A stretch of 64,000 bases of DNA from Chrysogorgia sp. JL179-B06 (GCA_035772405.1 JAYKKM010000415.1:939001-1003000); one strand, 5' to 3'. Numbered from the stretch's first letter, positions 10,424 through 17,394 are shown. The notes: generated by a model not told the origin, from the sequence alone. Numbers and translations are program-made.

Positions 10424-11086
10424 CTACTCAAGCGTCGCATACAAATCCAACAATATGTCACCAACGTTGACACCACTACCATCTTGGTCAGTCACATTAA
10501 ACACCAGCTGCGTAAAAACGCCTTTGTTTATCGACACCTTCGACTCAATGTTGAAGAAGTGTTGAACGGAGCTCTTCAGTGGTTGGGTGGTGGTCAATGG
10601 CAGCTCAACGATAACCTCGCTTTTACTACCACTAACAATGTTCTCAGGTCTGTTCACAATGCTACAACCTACTTGTACGTACTTCAACCCTTTGTTAACA
10701 TCCACAACATTAGGGCTGACCAAACCACTACTACTCACCGTTGTGTTATCATTGAACCCTAACAGCTCTCCAAATTTAAACAACTCTAATTGTTGGTCAG
10801 TTCTTATCGCACACTTTGAATTGTGTTTGTTGGCTACTAGCTCGATAGCCCCTAATCCTCTCAATTCGTCGGCAATCATTTTAAAAGTGTGGTACCCAGG
10901 CTCAAAAACGTGTTTGTTACTGTTGTAACTTATTTCATCATTCACGCCAGTCTCCACGTTAACATAGTCCCAAAAGATGGTCGCTTTTTTCACTAGTAAG
11001 TGAGGATCTGAGCCAAACGTTAAAAGTGCCTCTGGTAGATCCACAGTTTCCGTTGGACCTCTAATCAATACTACAACCCTGACCAT
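10424..11086 (-). CDS. Penton-like single jelly-roll candidate, paralogue 2
   Basis: The 220-residue protein (counting from MVRVVVLIRG) aligns along its length with the 262-aa protein: VKKATIFWDY against VKTATVFWSY, VNKGLKYVQVGC against MNRGLKYVEVSC, and closely similar C-terminal strands. It lacks the MSLNYGY start. An in-frame ATG exists ten codons upstream at 11116, but the 11086 start fits the mirror symmetry of the divergent promoter. Two penton paralogues could form a mixed vertex or a vertex plus a second minor protein. Function is inferred from the paralogue. Confidence 0.65.
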   Translation of the reverse strand: MVRVVVLIRGPTETVDLPEALLTFGSDPHLLVKKATIFWDYVNVETGVNDEISYNSNKHVFEPGYHTFKMIADELRGLGAIELVANKHNSKCAIRTDQQLELFKFGELLGFNDNTTVSSSGLVSPNVVDVNKGLKYVQVGCSIVNRPENIVSGSKSEVIVELPLTTTQPLKSSVQHFFNIESKVSINKGVFTQLVFNVTDQDGSGVNVGDILLDLYATLE

Positions 11087-11133
11087 ATATAATGTAGCAT
11101 GTGTTATGTGTAACATATGGTGTATTATATATG
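11084..11133. promoter_or_regulatory. Palindromic divergent promoter
   Basis: CATATATAAT at 11084-11093 and its exact inverse ATTATATATG at 11124-11133 bracket the only gap between the leftward and rightward gene blocks. Each arm is TATA-like and each ends in the start codon of the gene it faces, leaving 44 bases between the two ATGs. If both arms act as TATA boxes the transcripts would have almost no leader. The mirror symmetry is seen directly; promoter function is inferred. Confidence 0.55.
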
Positions 11134-12615
11134 CAGAAAGCCCTTCGTGATTACTATGGAAAGCACTACAAACTCGCGATGGCTAACACATCGAAGGCTG
11201 CACACGACGCAAAGGCAGACCTCATCAAAAAGTACCCCCACGCTACTTTAAGCAAATTCGAGTTCTATCCAAATATTTTGCAAGATGGTAAGATCATGAG
11301 TGTCGACATATATTTCAGAAACAATGACATCCTCAGCACGGACATAACCAGCACAACCTTCAAAAATGATAAAAGCATGTGGAAGTGGCTACACAATAGT
11401 AAGTTCCCAATAATATGGCAAGGTGGTGGGACTATCCAACCATTGCCAAAAGGTCATAAGAACCACTGGGGGCTTTGGGATGGTTATCCAACAGAAAATG
11501 TGTTAAATTATCCAGTGAACAACTTTAAAGTTTTTGTTAACCAAAATAGCTACTTCATGTCAAAGCTGCCAGTCTTGCGAGTCACCACGTCAAAGACAAA
11601 ATCAGAGTGGGATGACAGCGAATCTTACTATCGCGTTGTGTTTGCGACGTATTGTGCGAGTTTCTGTTGTGGGGTGTCACTACAACATTTATCAGTATCG
11701 CAAGAAGTTCACCCTGTGGTCACAAGTGTGATGAGATTTCATTTGTACTTCACCATTAGGAGACTTCTCAGAAGAATGGAAGGTGGTGAGACCATGAAAT
11801 CAATAAGTAGAGAATTTAACGCTTCCGAATTGTATGGCAAGATTTCCAAGATTCCTAGAAAACATTATTACCAGAATAAAGTCCTGAGCGATGGTACTTT
11901 AGGCGAATCCAGAGTCTTCACACTCAACGACGTTCAGAATGATTACAAACGATACGTCGCACGACTCTCAGACGGCTTTACCAACATTGGGCTGCAATAT
12001 CTAAATCAGAGCATAGAGTCCTTTGTGTACTCCACACTTGGTGCGCAAGCGAGAACACGTGTATCAGTCGTTGGTGGTTCTGCAGGAAGTCTAGAGACCC
12101 AACAAGAATTCCGCAAGTTGTTTTCTGACAGTGTTATCAACTACGACGTATCAACGTGGATTCTCAACATGAATAAATCGATTAGAGACACCAACGTTGT
12201 CCAAAATCTCGCAGTGTCGCCAAGTACATGGTTAATGCCAAGTAACCTAGTGATTCTCAAGAATAAAATCGCTGGGTACAACAACTTATTAAAGATTGCT
12301 ACAGGGTCCATGAGATTTGGGGTGAACACTAGCTTGAATGCAACAACACCAACAATTACGGCTAAAAAAGTCCACCAAGAAAATGTGGTGACTCACTCAT
12401 TAGTAGTGCCAACAACCGTGAGGAAAAAAGCTCACCAAGAAAATGTGACGGCGCTAAGTAATCTTGTGGCTAAAAAAGTTTACCAAGAAAGTGCGGCACC
12501 ACTTCCCATGAGAGAAGCACTTCCCACAAGTAAGTCAGACACGACAACGTTGGCGATAGTGTTAGGGTTCTCAGCGGTATCTGGCTATCTGCTAACCAAA
12601 TACACCTTGAAGTAG
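11131..12615 (+). CDS. Polinton protein of 494 aa with C-terminal membrane anchor
   Basis: I do not recognise a named family. From the ATG at 11131 the protein has a mixed alpha/beta N-terminal half with aromatic-rich segments, and a middle region with GGSAGSLETQ and STWLMPSNL segments. The DNA at 12361-12387, 12421-12447 and 12469-12495 encodes three near-copies of a nine-residue unit, (A/R)KK(V/A)(H/Y)QE(N/S). A hydrophobic helix (TLAIVLGFSAVSGYLLTKY) ends the protein. The frame is also open upstream through GTG. A role in capsid or internal membrane is suggested only by its position between penton-like and fibre-like genes. I looked for adenain-like His-Asp/Glu-Cys motifs and found no convincing set. 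Confidence 0.78.
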   Translation: MQKALRDYYGKHYKLAMANTSKAAHDAKADLIKKYPHATLSKFEFYPNILQDGKIMSVDIYFRNNDILSTDITSTTFKNDKSMWKWLHNSKFPIIWQGGGTIQPLPKGHKNHWGLWDGYPTENVLNYPVNNFKVFVNQNSYFMSKLPVLRVTTSKTKSEWDDSESYYRVVFATYCASFCCGVSLQHLSVSQEVHPVVTSVMRFHLYFTIRRLLRRMEGGETMKSISREFNASELYGKISKIPRKHYYQNKVLSDGTLGESRVFTLNDVQNDYKRYVARLSDGFTNIGLQYLNQSIESFVYSTLGAQARTRVSVVGGSAGSLETQQEFRKLFSDSVINYDVSTWILNMNKSIRDTNVVQNLAVSPSTWLMPSNLVILKNKIAGYNNLLKIATGSMRFGVNTSLNATTPTITAKKVHQENVVTHSLVVPTTVRKKAHQENVTALSNLVAKKVYQESAAPLPMREALPTSKSDTTTLAIVLGFSAVSGYLLTKYTLK

Positions 12616-12617
12616 TA

Positions 12618-13568
12618 ATGAGTCTAAACTATGGGTATGAGTCTGACGACCCTCACGATAAAATACTAAAGAGAACGAAAAGGCATCTGGACGAAGATCC
12701 CAAATTAAGTGTGACCGGTGGAAGGATGTCTGGAATAATAGACATGCAAGGCTCAGCGATAAAAAACGTAGCAGACCCAGTAGATGACTCAGACGCTACC
12801 AATAAAAGAACTCTAGAGCGACTATTATCAGGTTTCCTCAAGAGTCAGTCCTACAATGTTGTGCTCGACTTCAACGTTAGCACACACGCCTTGAAAAATG
12901 TGGAATTTCACACCAATGGTTCAAACAAAGTGAAAGCCATTGGTGAAACAAGCAAATTAGTGCAAAACAACCCGGCTTATGGTCCTATTGTTGGCATCAG
13001 CGGTGTAAGCCAAAGTTTTCTGTCACCTGTGTTAACACCAATCCCACTTGAGTCAGGTCTCCATTTTAATTGCCCGAGTATGCAATGGTGTGATCTCTCT
13101 ATTTTCGTTGTGGTGAGGTTACCAATGAGAACCGCTGGATCAAATTGGGAGACAATTATATCAAACGACGATGGTCAGTGGGATAAGTTCATAGGGTACA
13201 AGACTGGTATGACTAATGAACTCGCGTATGGTGGTAGCATCCCAGCAATGGAGAGCATATGCACTATTCCGAGTGGCATTGACATAAGTAAAATGCATAT
13301 GATATCGATACACTGGCAAATGAACAATTCACATGTCAGAGTCAACAACGTTAAGTCAACCGACTCAGACTTCGTAGCAAATATGAAAAAGATAGGCACA
13401 CCCTATGGAACAATTTTTGGAATACATCGACCAAGAATACCTCTCGCACCTTATGCATACCCATCGTTGATAGAATTCTATGGTGTGAAAATTGTGAGTG
13501 GTTACATGACGAACCGAGACATCATAATCATGGGTGGAGAAATGATGAAGGAATATGGTGTAAAGTAA
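12618..13568 (+). CDS. Fibre-like spike protein candidate, 316 aa
   Basis: The start MSLNYGYESD matches the penton-like protein MSLNYGYDSG. Residues about 33-65 carry a pattern common in phage and viral fibre shafts (MSGIIDMQGSAIKNVADPVD). The remaining ~230 residues are strand-rich with regularly spaced aromatic residues (WETIISNDDGQW, MISIHWQMN) and could form a concanavalin/LamG-type head. By analogy with adenovirus, the N-terminal tail could dock on the penton while the head binds host surface. It starts two bases after the 494-aa gene and its stop abuts the next ATG. The fold and role are inferred. Confidence 0.65.
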   Translation: MSLNYGYESDDPHDKILKRTKRHLDEDPKLSVTGGRMSGIIDMQGSAIKNVADPVDDSDATNKRTLERLLSGFLKSQSYNVVLDFNVSTHALKNVEFHTNGSNKVKAIGETSKLVQNNPAYGPIVGISGVSQSFLSPVLTPIPLESGLHFNCPSMQWCDLSIFVVVRLPMRTAGSNWETIISNDDGQWDKFIGYKTGMTNELAYGGSIPAMESICTIPSGIDISKMHMISIHWQMNNSHVRVNNVKSTDSDFVANMKKIGTPYGTIFGIHRPRIPLAPYAYPSLIEFYGVKIVSGYMTNRDIIIMGGEMMKEYGVK

Positions 13569-13775
13569 ATGGGAGCATGTATTTCGAGACCTCATGAAAC
13601 ATATAAGATAAATAAGACGACTGATCACATGTTCAAAGCTGGTGGGTCATTTGGCCGCGGTGACGTTACTCTCGAGCTCCACGCTGAGATTGGTATGAGG
13701 TCTAAAAAGACTTATGGCAAACCTATTATGTTACCAGAGTCAGACAAAGTAGGAGTGGTAGGAGACGTGACTTAA
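13569..13775 (+). CDS. Small myristoylatable protein, 68 aa
   Basis: The protein begins MGACISRPHE, which fits the N-myristoylation pattern MGxxxS and places a cysteine at position 4, a common palmitoylation position. The rest is polar without a hydrophobic helix, so lipid anchoring would be its only membrane link. The ATG follows the fibre stop with no gap (TAAATG). No family is recognised. A virion-internal or membrane-attached role is possible. Confidence 0.65.
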   Translation: MGACISRPHETYKINKTTDHMFKAGGSFGRGDVTLELHAEIGMRSKKTYGKPIMLPESDKVGVVGDVT

Positions 13776-13783
13776 GTTATGTA

Positions 13784-13924
13784 ATGGGTTGGCTTAGAAA
13801 ACTGGCTCGTAACATTAGAAACTTTTTCAGACGACGTAGAAAACTGAGGACTAATAAAACGTATTTGCTGCATTGGTACACAACAAACCAGATCTATAAA
13901 AAACCTGACACCTATGTCGAGTAG
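13784..13924 (+). CDS. Arginine-rich 46-aa peptide
   Basis: This reading frame (ATG at 13784, TAG at 13922-13924) starts MGWLRKLARNIRNFFRRRRK, an amphipathic, strongly basic stretch, and continues with aromatic residues. It lies in line with the preceding genes, eight bases after the 68-aa stop, in the GTAATG start context used by neighbours. Such a peptide could bind DNA in the core or disturb membranes, as small basic capsid-internal proteins of other viruses do. The case rests on start context, position and composition; no relative is recognised. Confidence 0.5.
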   Translation: MGWLRKLARNIRNFFRRRRKLRTNKTYLLHWYTTNQIYKKPDTYVE

Positions 13925-13948
13925 TTTTTTTTTTGCAGGGCTATAGTA
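13925..13948 (+). promoter_or_regulatory. T10-GCAG tract and TATAG box before BRO gene
   Basis: Ten T residues and GCAG (13925-13938) are followed by GGCTATAGTA and the ATG at 13949. The tract looks like a 3' splice acceptor or trans-splice site. The CTATAG element resembles the boxes in front of the thymidine kinase and polymerase genes. Which of the two readings is right cannot be told from sequence. Confidence 0.35.
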
Positions 13949-14710
13949 ATGGCAACCAACTCGGCGCAATTATTCGATGGTCACCAAATCACGACGGTTA
14001 ATCACAACGGTGAAATATGGTTCAAAGCGAAAGAAGTCGCGAGCGCTCTAGGTTATGCTCGACCAAAAGATGCAGTCAACGACCACGTCGAACCTGATTG
14101 CAAAATGAAGATAGAGCAGGCCTCGTTTATCAACGAACTTGGGGTCTACTCGTTGGTGTTCTCGAGTAAAATGGAGCGTGCGAAACACTTCGGAAGGTGG
14201 GTGCACTCAGAGGTCTTACCAAGCGTTAGAAAAAGTTTAGCTGACGTTGGTCTCAAACACAATCAATTCGTAATGATCACTGAGTTCGACCTTCATACGA
14301 AAGTTGTTGGTTTTCTTAGGAAATATTATCCAGAAGCTATTTTGATAGCCGCTTGTGGTGAAAATCAAGACACTTCGAGTAAAAGAATAAACTCGTGGAA
14401 AAAAGGTTATCAACGTGGAACACCTGACTTAATTATTGCCAATGCAAACCGACAGCACAGCGGGCTTGTGATCGAGTTCAAGAATCCAGGTGGCACAGGT
14501 AAGACATCCAAAGAGCAGGAGTCTCTGTTGCTCAGATATAAATCCGCTGGTTATCTAACACTCTTGTGCGACTCGTACGACGACGCTATTACCACGGTAA
14601 TAAAATATTTCTTTGACGTTGGGTTTCAGTGCTCTCACTGCCTTCGTAAATTTAAAAATAAATCAGCGTTGAGTAACCATGAGAGACGCTATTGTAAAGA
14701 GACTTTTTAG
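13949..14710 (+). CDS. BRO-N / VRR-NUC nuclease / zinc-finger fusion
   Basis: Three parts are visible in 253 residues. Residues about 8-100 are a BRO-N domain (IWFKAKEVASALGYARPKDA, FGRWVHSEVLPSVRKSL), a DNA-binding module of phage antirepressors and insect and giant DNA viruses. Residues about 118-215 fit a VRR-NUC-type nuclease: GTPDLII at 157-163 supplies the acidic residue, IEFK at 175-178 the E-x-K, and Q190 follows. Residues 228-249 form a zinc finger (CSHC then H...C). The gene would be a sequence-directed endonuclease or regulator. The ATG has the GTAATG context, with CTATAG just upstream. Confidence 0.8.
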   Translation: MATNSAQLFDGHQITTVNHNGEIWFKAKEVASALGYARPKDAVNDHVEPDCKMKIEQASFINELGVYSLVFSSKMERAKHFGRWVHSEVLPSVRKSLADVGLKHNQFVMITEFDLHTKVVGFLRKYYPEAILIAACGENQDTSSKRINSWKKGYQRGTPDLIIANANRQHSGLVIEFKNPGGTGKTSKEQESLLLRYKSAGYLTLLCDSYDDAITTVIKYFFDVGFQCSHCLRKFKNKSALSNHERRYCKETF

Positions 14711-14943
14711 ACAGTGAGTAATAAGTCGAATTAGCACTCGTTCTCGTTGTTGAGACGACGTTTGAAGCGACAACTGCTCTAGCATTTTTAAAGACGTTTT
14801 TAACTTGATAAAGATGTCTGCGAAACTTTCTCTCTTTATTTCACAAACCTTCTGACCACTGTGTGAAAAATGTTTCCATGAGACATTGGACGCTCCATGT
14901 GACCAATGTCTAAATTTAAAAAGTGGGGTATCCGAGAACACCC
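14711..14943. terminator. Convergent intergenic gap with hairpin
   Basis: The gap separates the 3' ends of the BRO and thymidine kinase genes. A perfect 9-bp stem, AGACATTGG at 14881-14889 with CCAATGTCT at 14903-14911, has a 13-base loop. A shorter GGGGT/ACCCC pair follows at 14925-14944. Placement between converging genes suggests a role in 3' end formation. A 104-codon minus-strand frame spans the gap but overlaps both neighbours and shows no family features. Confidence 0.35.
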
Positions 14944-15516
14944 CTAATTTTGTGTGGAAGGATGATGACGTCTGCACACTGCGCGATATTGCTCAGCACC
15001 ACCAACGAATGATGGTCCTGGGTTGTATCTCCAATTGAATGGCGCCTCAACAGTTGTTCCGTAAGTGTCACGACAAACGGCGCAATACGCTTTTAGAAAG
15101 GTGATGTCGTCTGCCATTGGGAAGAGTGTGTCGAGCTCACCAAGTTTTTTTAAGTGCTCCGTTGTTATGAGACCACAAATAATGACGTGAATACCAGCTT
15201 TAATGTATTCGCGAATAATTGGGAGTAACCCAGAGTACCAATGGCCTTCATCAATGCCGATGACGTCATAGTCAGCTATCTCGGAAGAACTTGGGAGGTT
15301 GGTGATTAACTTCGCAGGTAAACTGTCTGATCCAACAACAATGGTCTGACGATGTGTGGAGAACACGTGGTCAGTTCGTCTAGTGTCACCTGTGTTGTTC
15401 ATGTAGAGGACTTTGAGCCCCGACTTACTTAACGTGATTAACCTGCGGAGAGTCTCTGTCGTTTTTCCTGCGAACATGGGACCAATCACGATCTCTAGTT
15501 TACCAACTTTTCTCAT
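14944..15516 (-). CDS. Thymidine kinase (TK1 type)
   Basis: The 190-residue protein has the P-loop GPMFAGKT at 12-19, the Walker B-type IDEGHWY near residue 88-94 (family form DEAQF/DEGQF) and the C-terminal lasso with a structural zinc site: CAVC near 143-146, then CRRHH near 180-184. It would phosphorylate thymidine to dTMP and so supply DNA precursors in cells not making their own. The length is normal for viral TK1 enzymes. The element carries it next to a zinc-finger gene in a separate minus-strand block. Thymidine kinase is not part of the standard Polinton set, so capture from a host or large DNA virus is likely. Confidence 0.9.
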   Translation of the reverse strand: MRKVGKLEIVIGPMFAGKTTETLRRLITLSKSGLKVLYMNNTGDTRRTDHVFSTHRQTIVVGSDSLPAKLITNLPSSSEIADYDVIGIDEGHWYSGLLPIIREYIKAGIHVIICGLITTEHLKKLGELDTLFPMADDITFLKAYCAVCRDTYGTTVEAPFNWRYNPGPSFVGGAEQYRAVCRRHHPSTQN

Positions 15517-15530
15517 GGTTACTATACCCT
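15517..15530 (-). promoter_or_regulatory. TATAG promoter-like box of thymidine kinase
   Basis: Read toward the gene the bases are AGGGTATAGTAACC directly before the ATG. The GTATAG core matches boxes before the BRO gene, the 229-aa gene, the zinc-ribbon gene and polymerase B. Confidence 0.35.
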
Positions 15531-15544
15531 CAGAGAAATATTTT

Positions 15545-16234
15545 TTATTGTGGTGGAAACCGTCGTTCCATGTTGAATACCCGCTGGAGCTCTAAGTTTT
15601 TAAGATGGGACCTCGAGCTCTCATGTCTCAAGCGATACAGTGGGTCGTTGGTGACCACACCGCACGGGTGGCAGGTGTACACGTTTTCATCTCTCGCGAA
15701 GTGTCTGTGGGCGGGCGAGAGTACGTGGTCCCTGATATCATCCACGCCTAGTATCTCATTACACCCAACCTTGCAAACGTGAACGTCGCGGTTTGCGGCG
15801 AGCTCTAGCCACGCTTTGGCTTTGGTTGGGCATGGTTTCCACATAAGGGTCGCTAAGAACACTTGGAGGAAGTTACCGAGTAATGTAGCTGTGGACCCAC
15901 TAGGGTTGTTCAAGTAGACATCACTTGCTAACATAAGGTACTTGAATGATGAGTAACACCACACAGGGATTATGTCAGATAACATACCAGCAAGCTCGTT
16001 GGCTCTGTCTTCTCGAAGATCGATCCAAGCGTCGAGAAGATACCTCGTATGGCGGATCTGAGAGCCAAGCCGTTTTGGTGGCCCTTCAGGGTCGGGGTCG
16101 AACATTGTGTATGTTGAGAAGTACTCGTTTAAGACGATAGGTCCAGAGGCGCCTTGTAGGGTGGGCACACTGATAAAGGCTGTTCTCAACATGTTGGCAA
16201 TATCTTCTTCGCTGATTTCTCTGGCTTGAGTCAT
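15545..16234 (-). CDS. Zinc-finger protein of unknown function, 229 aa
   Basis: No family is recognised. The N-terminal ~145 residues are helical and tryptophan-containing without a motif I can name. Two Cys/His clusters follow: VCKVGCNEI with HVLSPAHRHF (about 157-182), and TCHPCGVV with RHESSRSHL (about 189-217). Both have the CxxC or CxxxC plus paired-histidine spacing of zinc fingers. The gene starts 28 bases upstream of the TK control region and reads in the same direction, so the two may be expressed together. The GGAGTATAACATA sequence before its ATG fits the element's early-type box. Confidence 0.75.
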   Translation of the reverse strand: MTQAREISEEDIANMLRTAFISVPTLQGASGPIVLNEYFSTYTMFDPDPEGPPKRLGSQIRHTRYLLDAWIDLREDRANELAGMLSDIIPVWCYSSFKYLMLASDVYLNNPSGSTATLLGNFLQVFLATLMWKPCPTKAKAWLELAANRDVHVCKVGCNEILGVDDIRDHVLSPAHRHFARDENVYTCHPCGVVTNDPLYRLRHESSRSHLKNLELQRVFNMERRFPPQ

Positions 16235-16365
16235 TATGTTATACTCCCAGAAAAAATCCTAATTTTTTAGTGCGTTTGGTCTGGAACTGTGAGATATCTG
16301 TGAGGTCAACTGTGAGACACCTGTGAGGTCAACTGTGAGTAAGATAACACGTGATAGTGTATTAG
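16235..16365. promoter_or_regulatory. Divergent control region with 23-bp tandem repeats
   Basis: Between the 229-aa gene and the 111-aa gene lie two and a half copies of a 23-bp unit: 16285-16307, 16308-16330 and 16331-16339. The first two differ at two bases. Each unit itself holds CTGTGAG twice. Tandem sites between divergent genes usually bind a regulator, so this is a candidate control region. The leftward GGAGTATAA box is at 16239-16248. Confidence 0.55.
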
Positions 16366-16701
16366 ATGGTTGAGGACTCACAGACGGCTGTTGAAGCGAA
16401 GATCACGGCTGATGTGAAAAGTGTTAAGGTGAAGGACCCAAAGCGCGTCGCCGCTGGTAAAAAGTTGGCTGAGATATCGAAAGCTGCGAAAGAAAAGAAA
16501 ATGCGTGAAATGATAGTCAACGAAGAGCAGGGTAGTGAGTGGAGCTATGGCTACATTGTTGGAACACTTGGTGTAATCATTGCCGCTGCTTCACTATGGT
16601 ACACAATTAGCAGTGAAAAAGAACCTGTGAGTACTGCACCAGCACCTGCGTCAGAGAGTCATAAAACTCGCCGTCCAGCGTTAGACACATTTGACTCTTG
16701 A
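16366..16701 (+). CDS. Small single-pass membrane protein, 111 aa
   Basis: The first ~55 residues are strongly basic and lysine rich (VKDPKRVAAGKKLAE). One hydrophobic segment follows, YIVGTLGVIIAAASLWYTI (about 64-82), and a short proline- and alanine-rich tail. It has no signal peptide. It is the first gene of the rightward block ending in polymerase B. The family is not recognised. Confidence 0.7.
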   Translation: MVEDSQTAVEAKITADVKSVKVKDPKRVAAGKKLAEISKAAKEKKMREMIVNEEQGSEWSYGYIVGTLGVIIAAASLWYTISSEKEPVSTAPAPASESHKTRRPALDTFDS

Positions 16702-16716
16702 ACAAAACACACGACA

Positions 16717-16959
16717 ATGTATATGACTGCGATCGATCGAAAAGAACTTATGAACGAATTGTACGATGCGCTACTTGTTACGACTGGTGCTGTGGCAGTG
16801 AGTATGATTTCTAAAAAGGCTTTGGGAGAACCATTGGGAACACCAGAGACTGTGAAAGGTACAGTGAAACTTGCTGCAGCTGTTGGTGCAGGAACGCTGT
16901 TAGTGAAATGGGCACAATCGAAAAAGTGGATACCGACAGATCCATTCAAATCAACGTAA
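16717..16959 (+). CDS. Small hydrophobic protein, 80 aa
   Basis: Two hydrophobic stretches are visible, ALLVTTGAVAVSMIS (about 18-32) and VKLAAAVGAGTLLVKW (about 50-65), joined by a glycine/proline loop (GEPLGTPE). The start may be the first ATG or the one two codons later. It lies between two other membrane proteins in the same direction. No family is recognised. Confidence 0.65.
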   Translation: MYMTAIDRKELMNELYDALLVTTGAVAVSMISKKALGEPLGTPETVKGTVKLAAAVGAGTLLVKWAQSKKWIPTDPFKST

Positions 16960-16963
16960 GTTA

Positions 16964-17383
16964 ATGGTGAGTGTTGTGGCTGGAGGGATATTTAATGCAG
17001 TGGCTTTTGCAGGCGCTGGCTTTATGTTTTCGAAATTTAATCACTCGGGTTACGAAGCTGAGATGAAAAGACACAACCACGCGTTGGAACAGCTAGCCAG
17101 TGTGAAAGAAGTGTGGTATGAGAATGAAGTCGCTAAGAAAGATCAGATTCAGCGCTTGCGACAACAGCTCTCTGATGCTAATGCTGACATCAATGACACA
17201 AACCACGCGTTGGAAGAACTTAGAAGCGTAATGACCATACAGTACAGCGGACGAGTGTTCACTGACCTCCCGAAGATTGCGGATTACTACCAAGCGAGTG
17301 CGGAAATGAAGGATTACCAATTGTTGTTTGTTAGCGCGCTAGGCTTGGGTAGTGGAATAGCGGCATGGGTGCTAGTTCGGTGA
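16964..17383 (+). CDS. Membrane/coiled-coil protein, 139 aa
   Basis: An N-terminal hydrophobic segment (VVAGGIFNAVAFAGAGFMF) is followed by a long charged helix with heptad-like leucines (about 30-90; HALEQLASVKEVWYEN, IQRLRQQLSDANADI) and a second hydrophobic segment at the C terminus (LLFVSALGLGSGIAAWVLV). Proteins of this hairpin layout recur beside invertebrate Polinton polymerases. HNHALEQLASV and TNHALEELRSV inside the helix are an internal repeat. The start has the GTTAATG context. Function unknown. Confidence 0.75.
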   Translation: MVSVVAGGIFNAVAFAGAGFMFSKFNHSGYEAEMKRHNHALEQLASVKEVWYENEVAKKDQIQRLRQQLSDANADINDTNHALEELRSVMTIQYSGRVFTDLPKIADYYQASAEMKDYQLLFVSALGLGSGIAAWVLVR

Positions 17384-17394
17384 AAAAAATGTTG

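Noticed and set aside
11101..11130. Upstream extension of the 494-aa gene
   Set aside because: The extra ten codons begin with GTG and overlap the opposite gene's possible start; the ATG at 11131 fits the palindrome.
14663..14977. 104-codon minus-strand frame between BRO and thymidine kinase
   Set aside because: It overlaps both neighbouring genes, lies over the convergent hairpin region, and has no hydrophobic, charged-repeat or zinc motif suggesting a protein.
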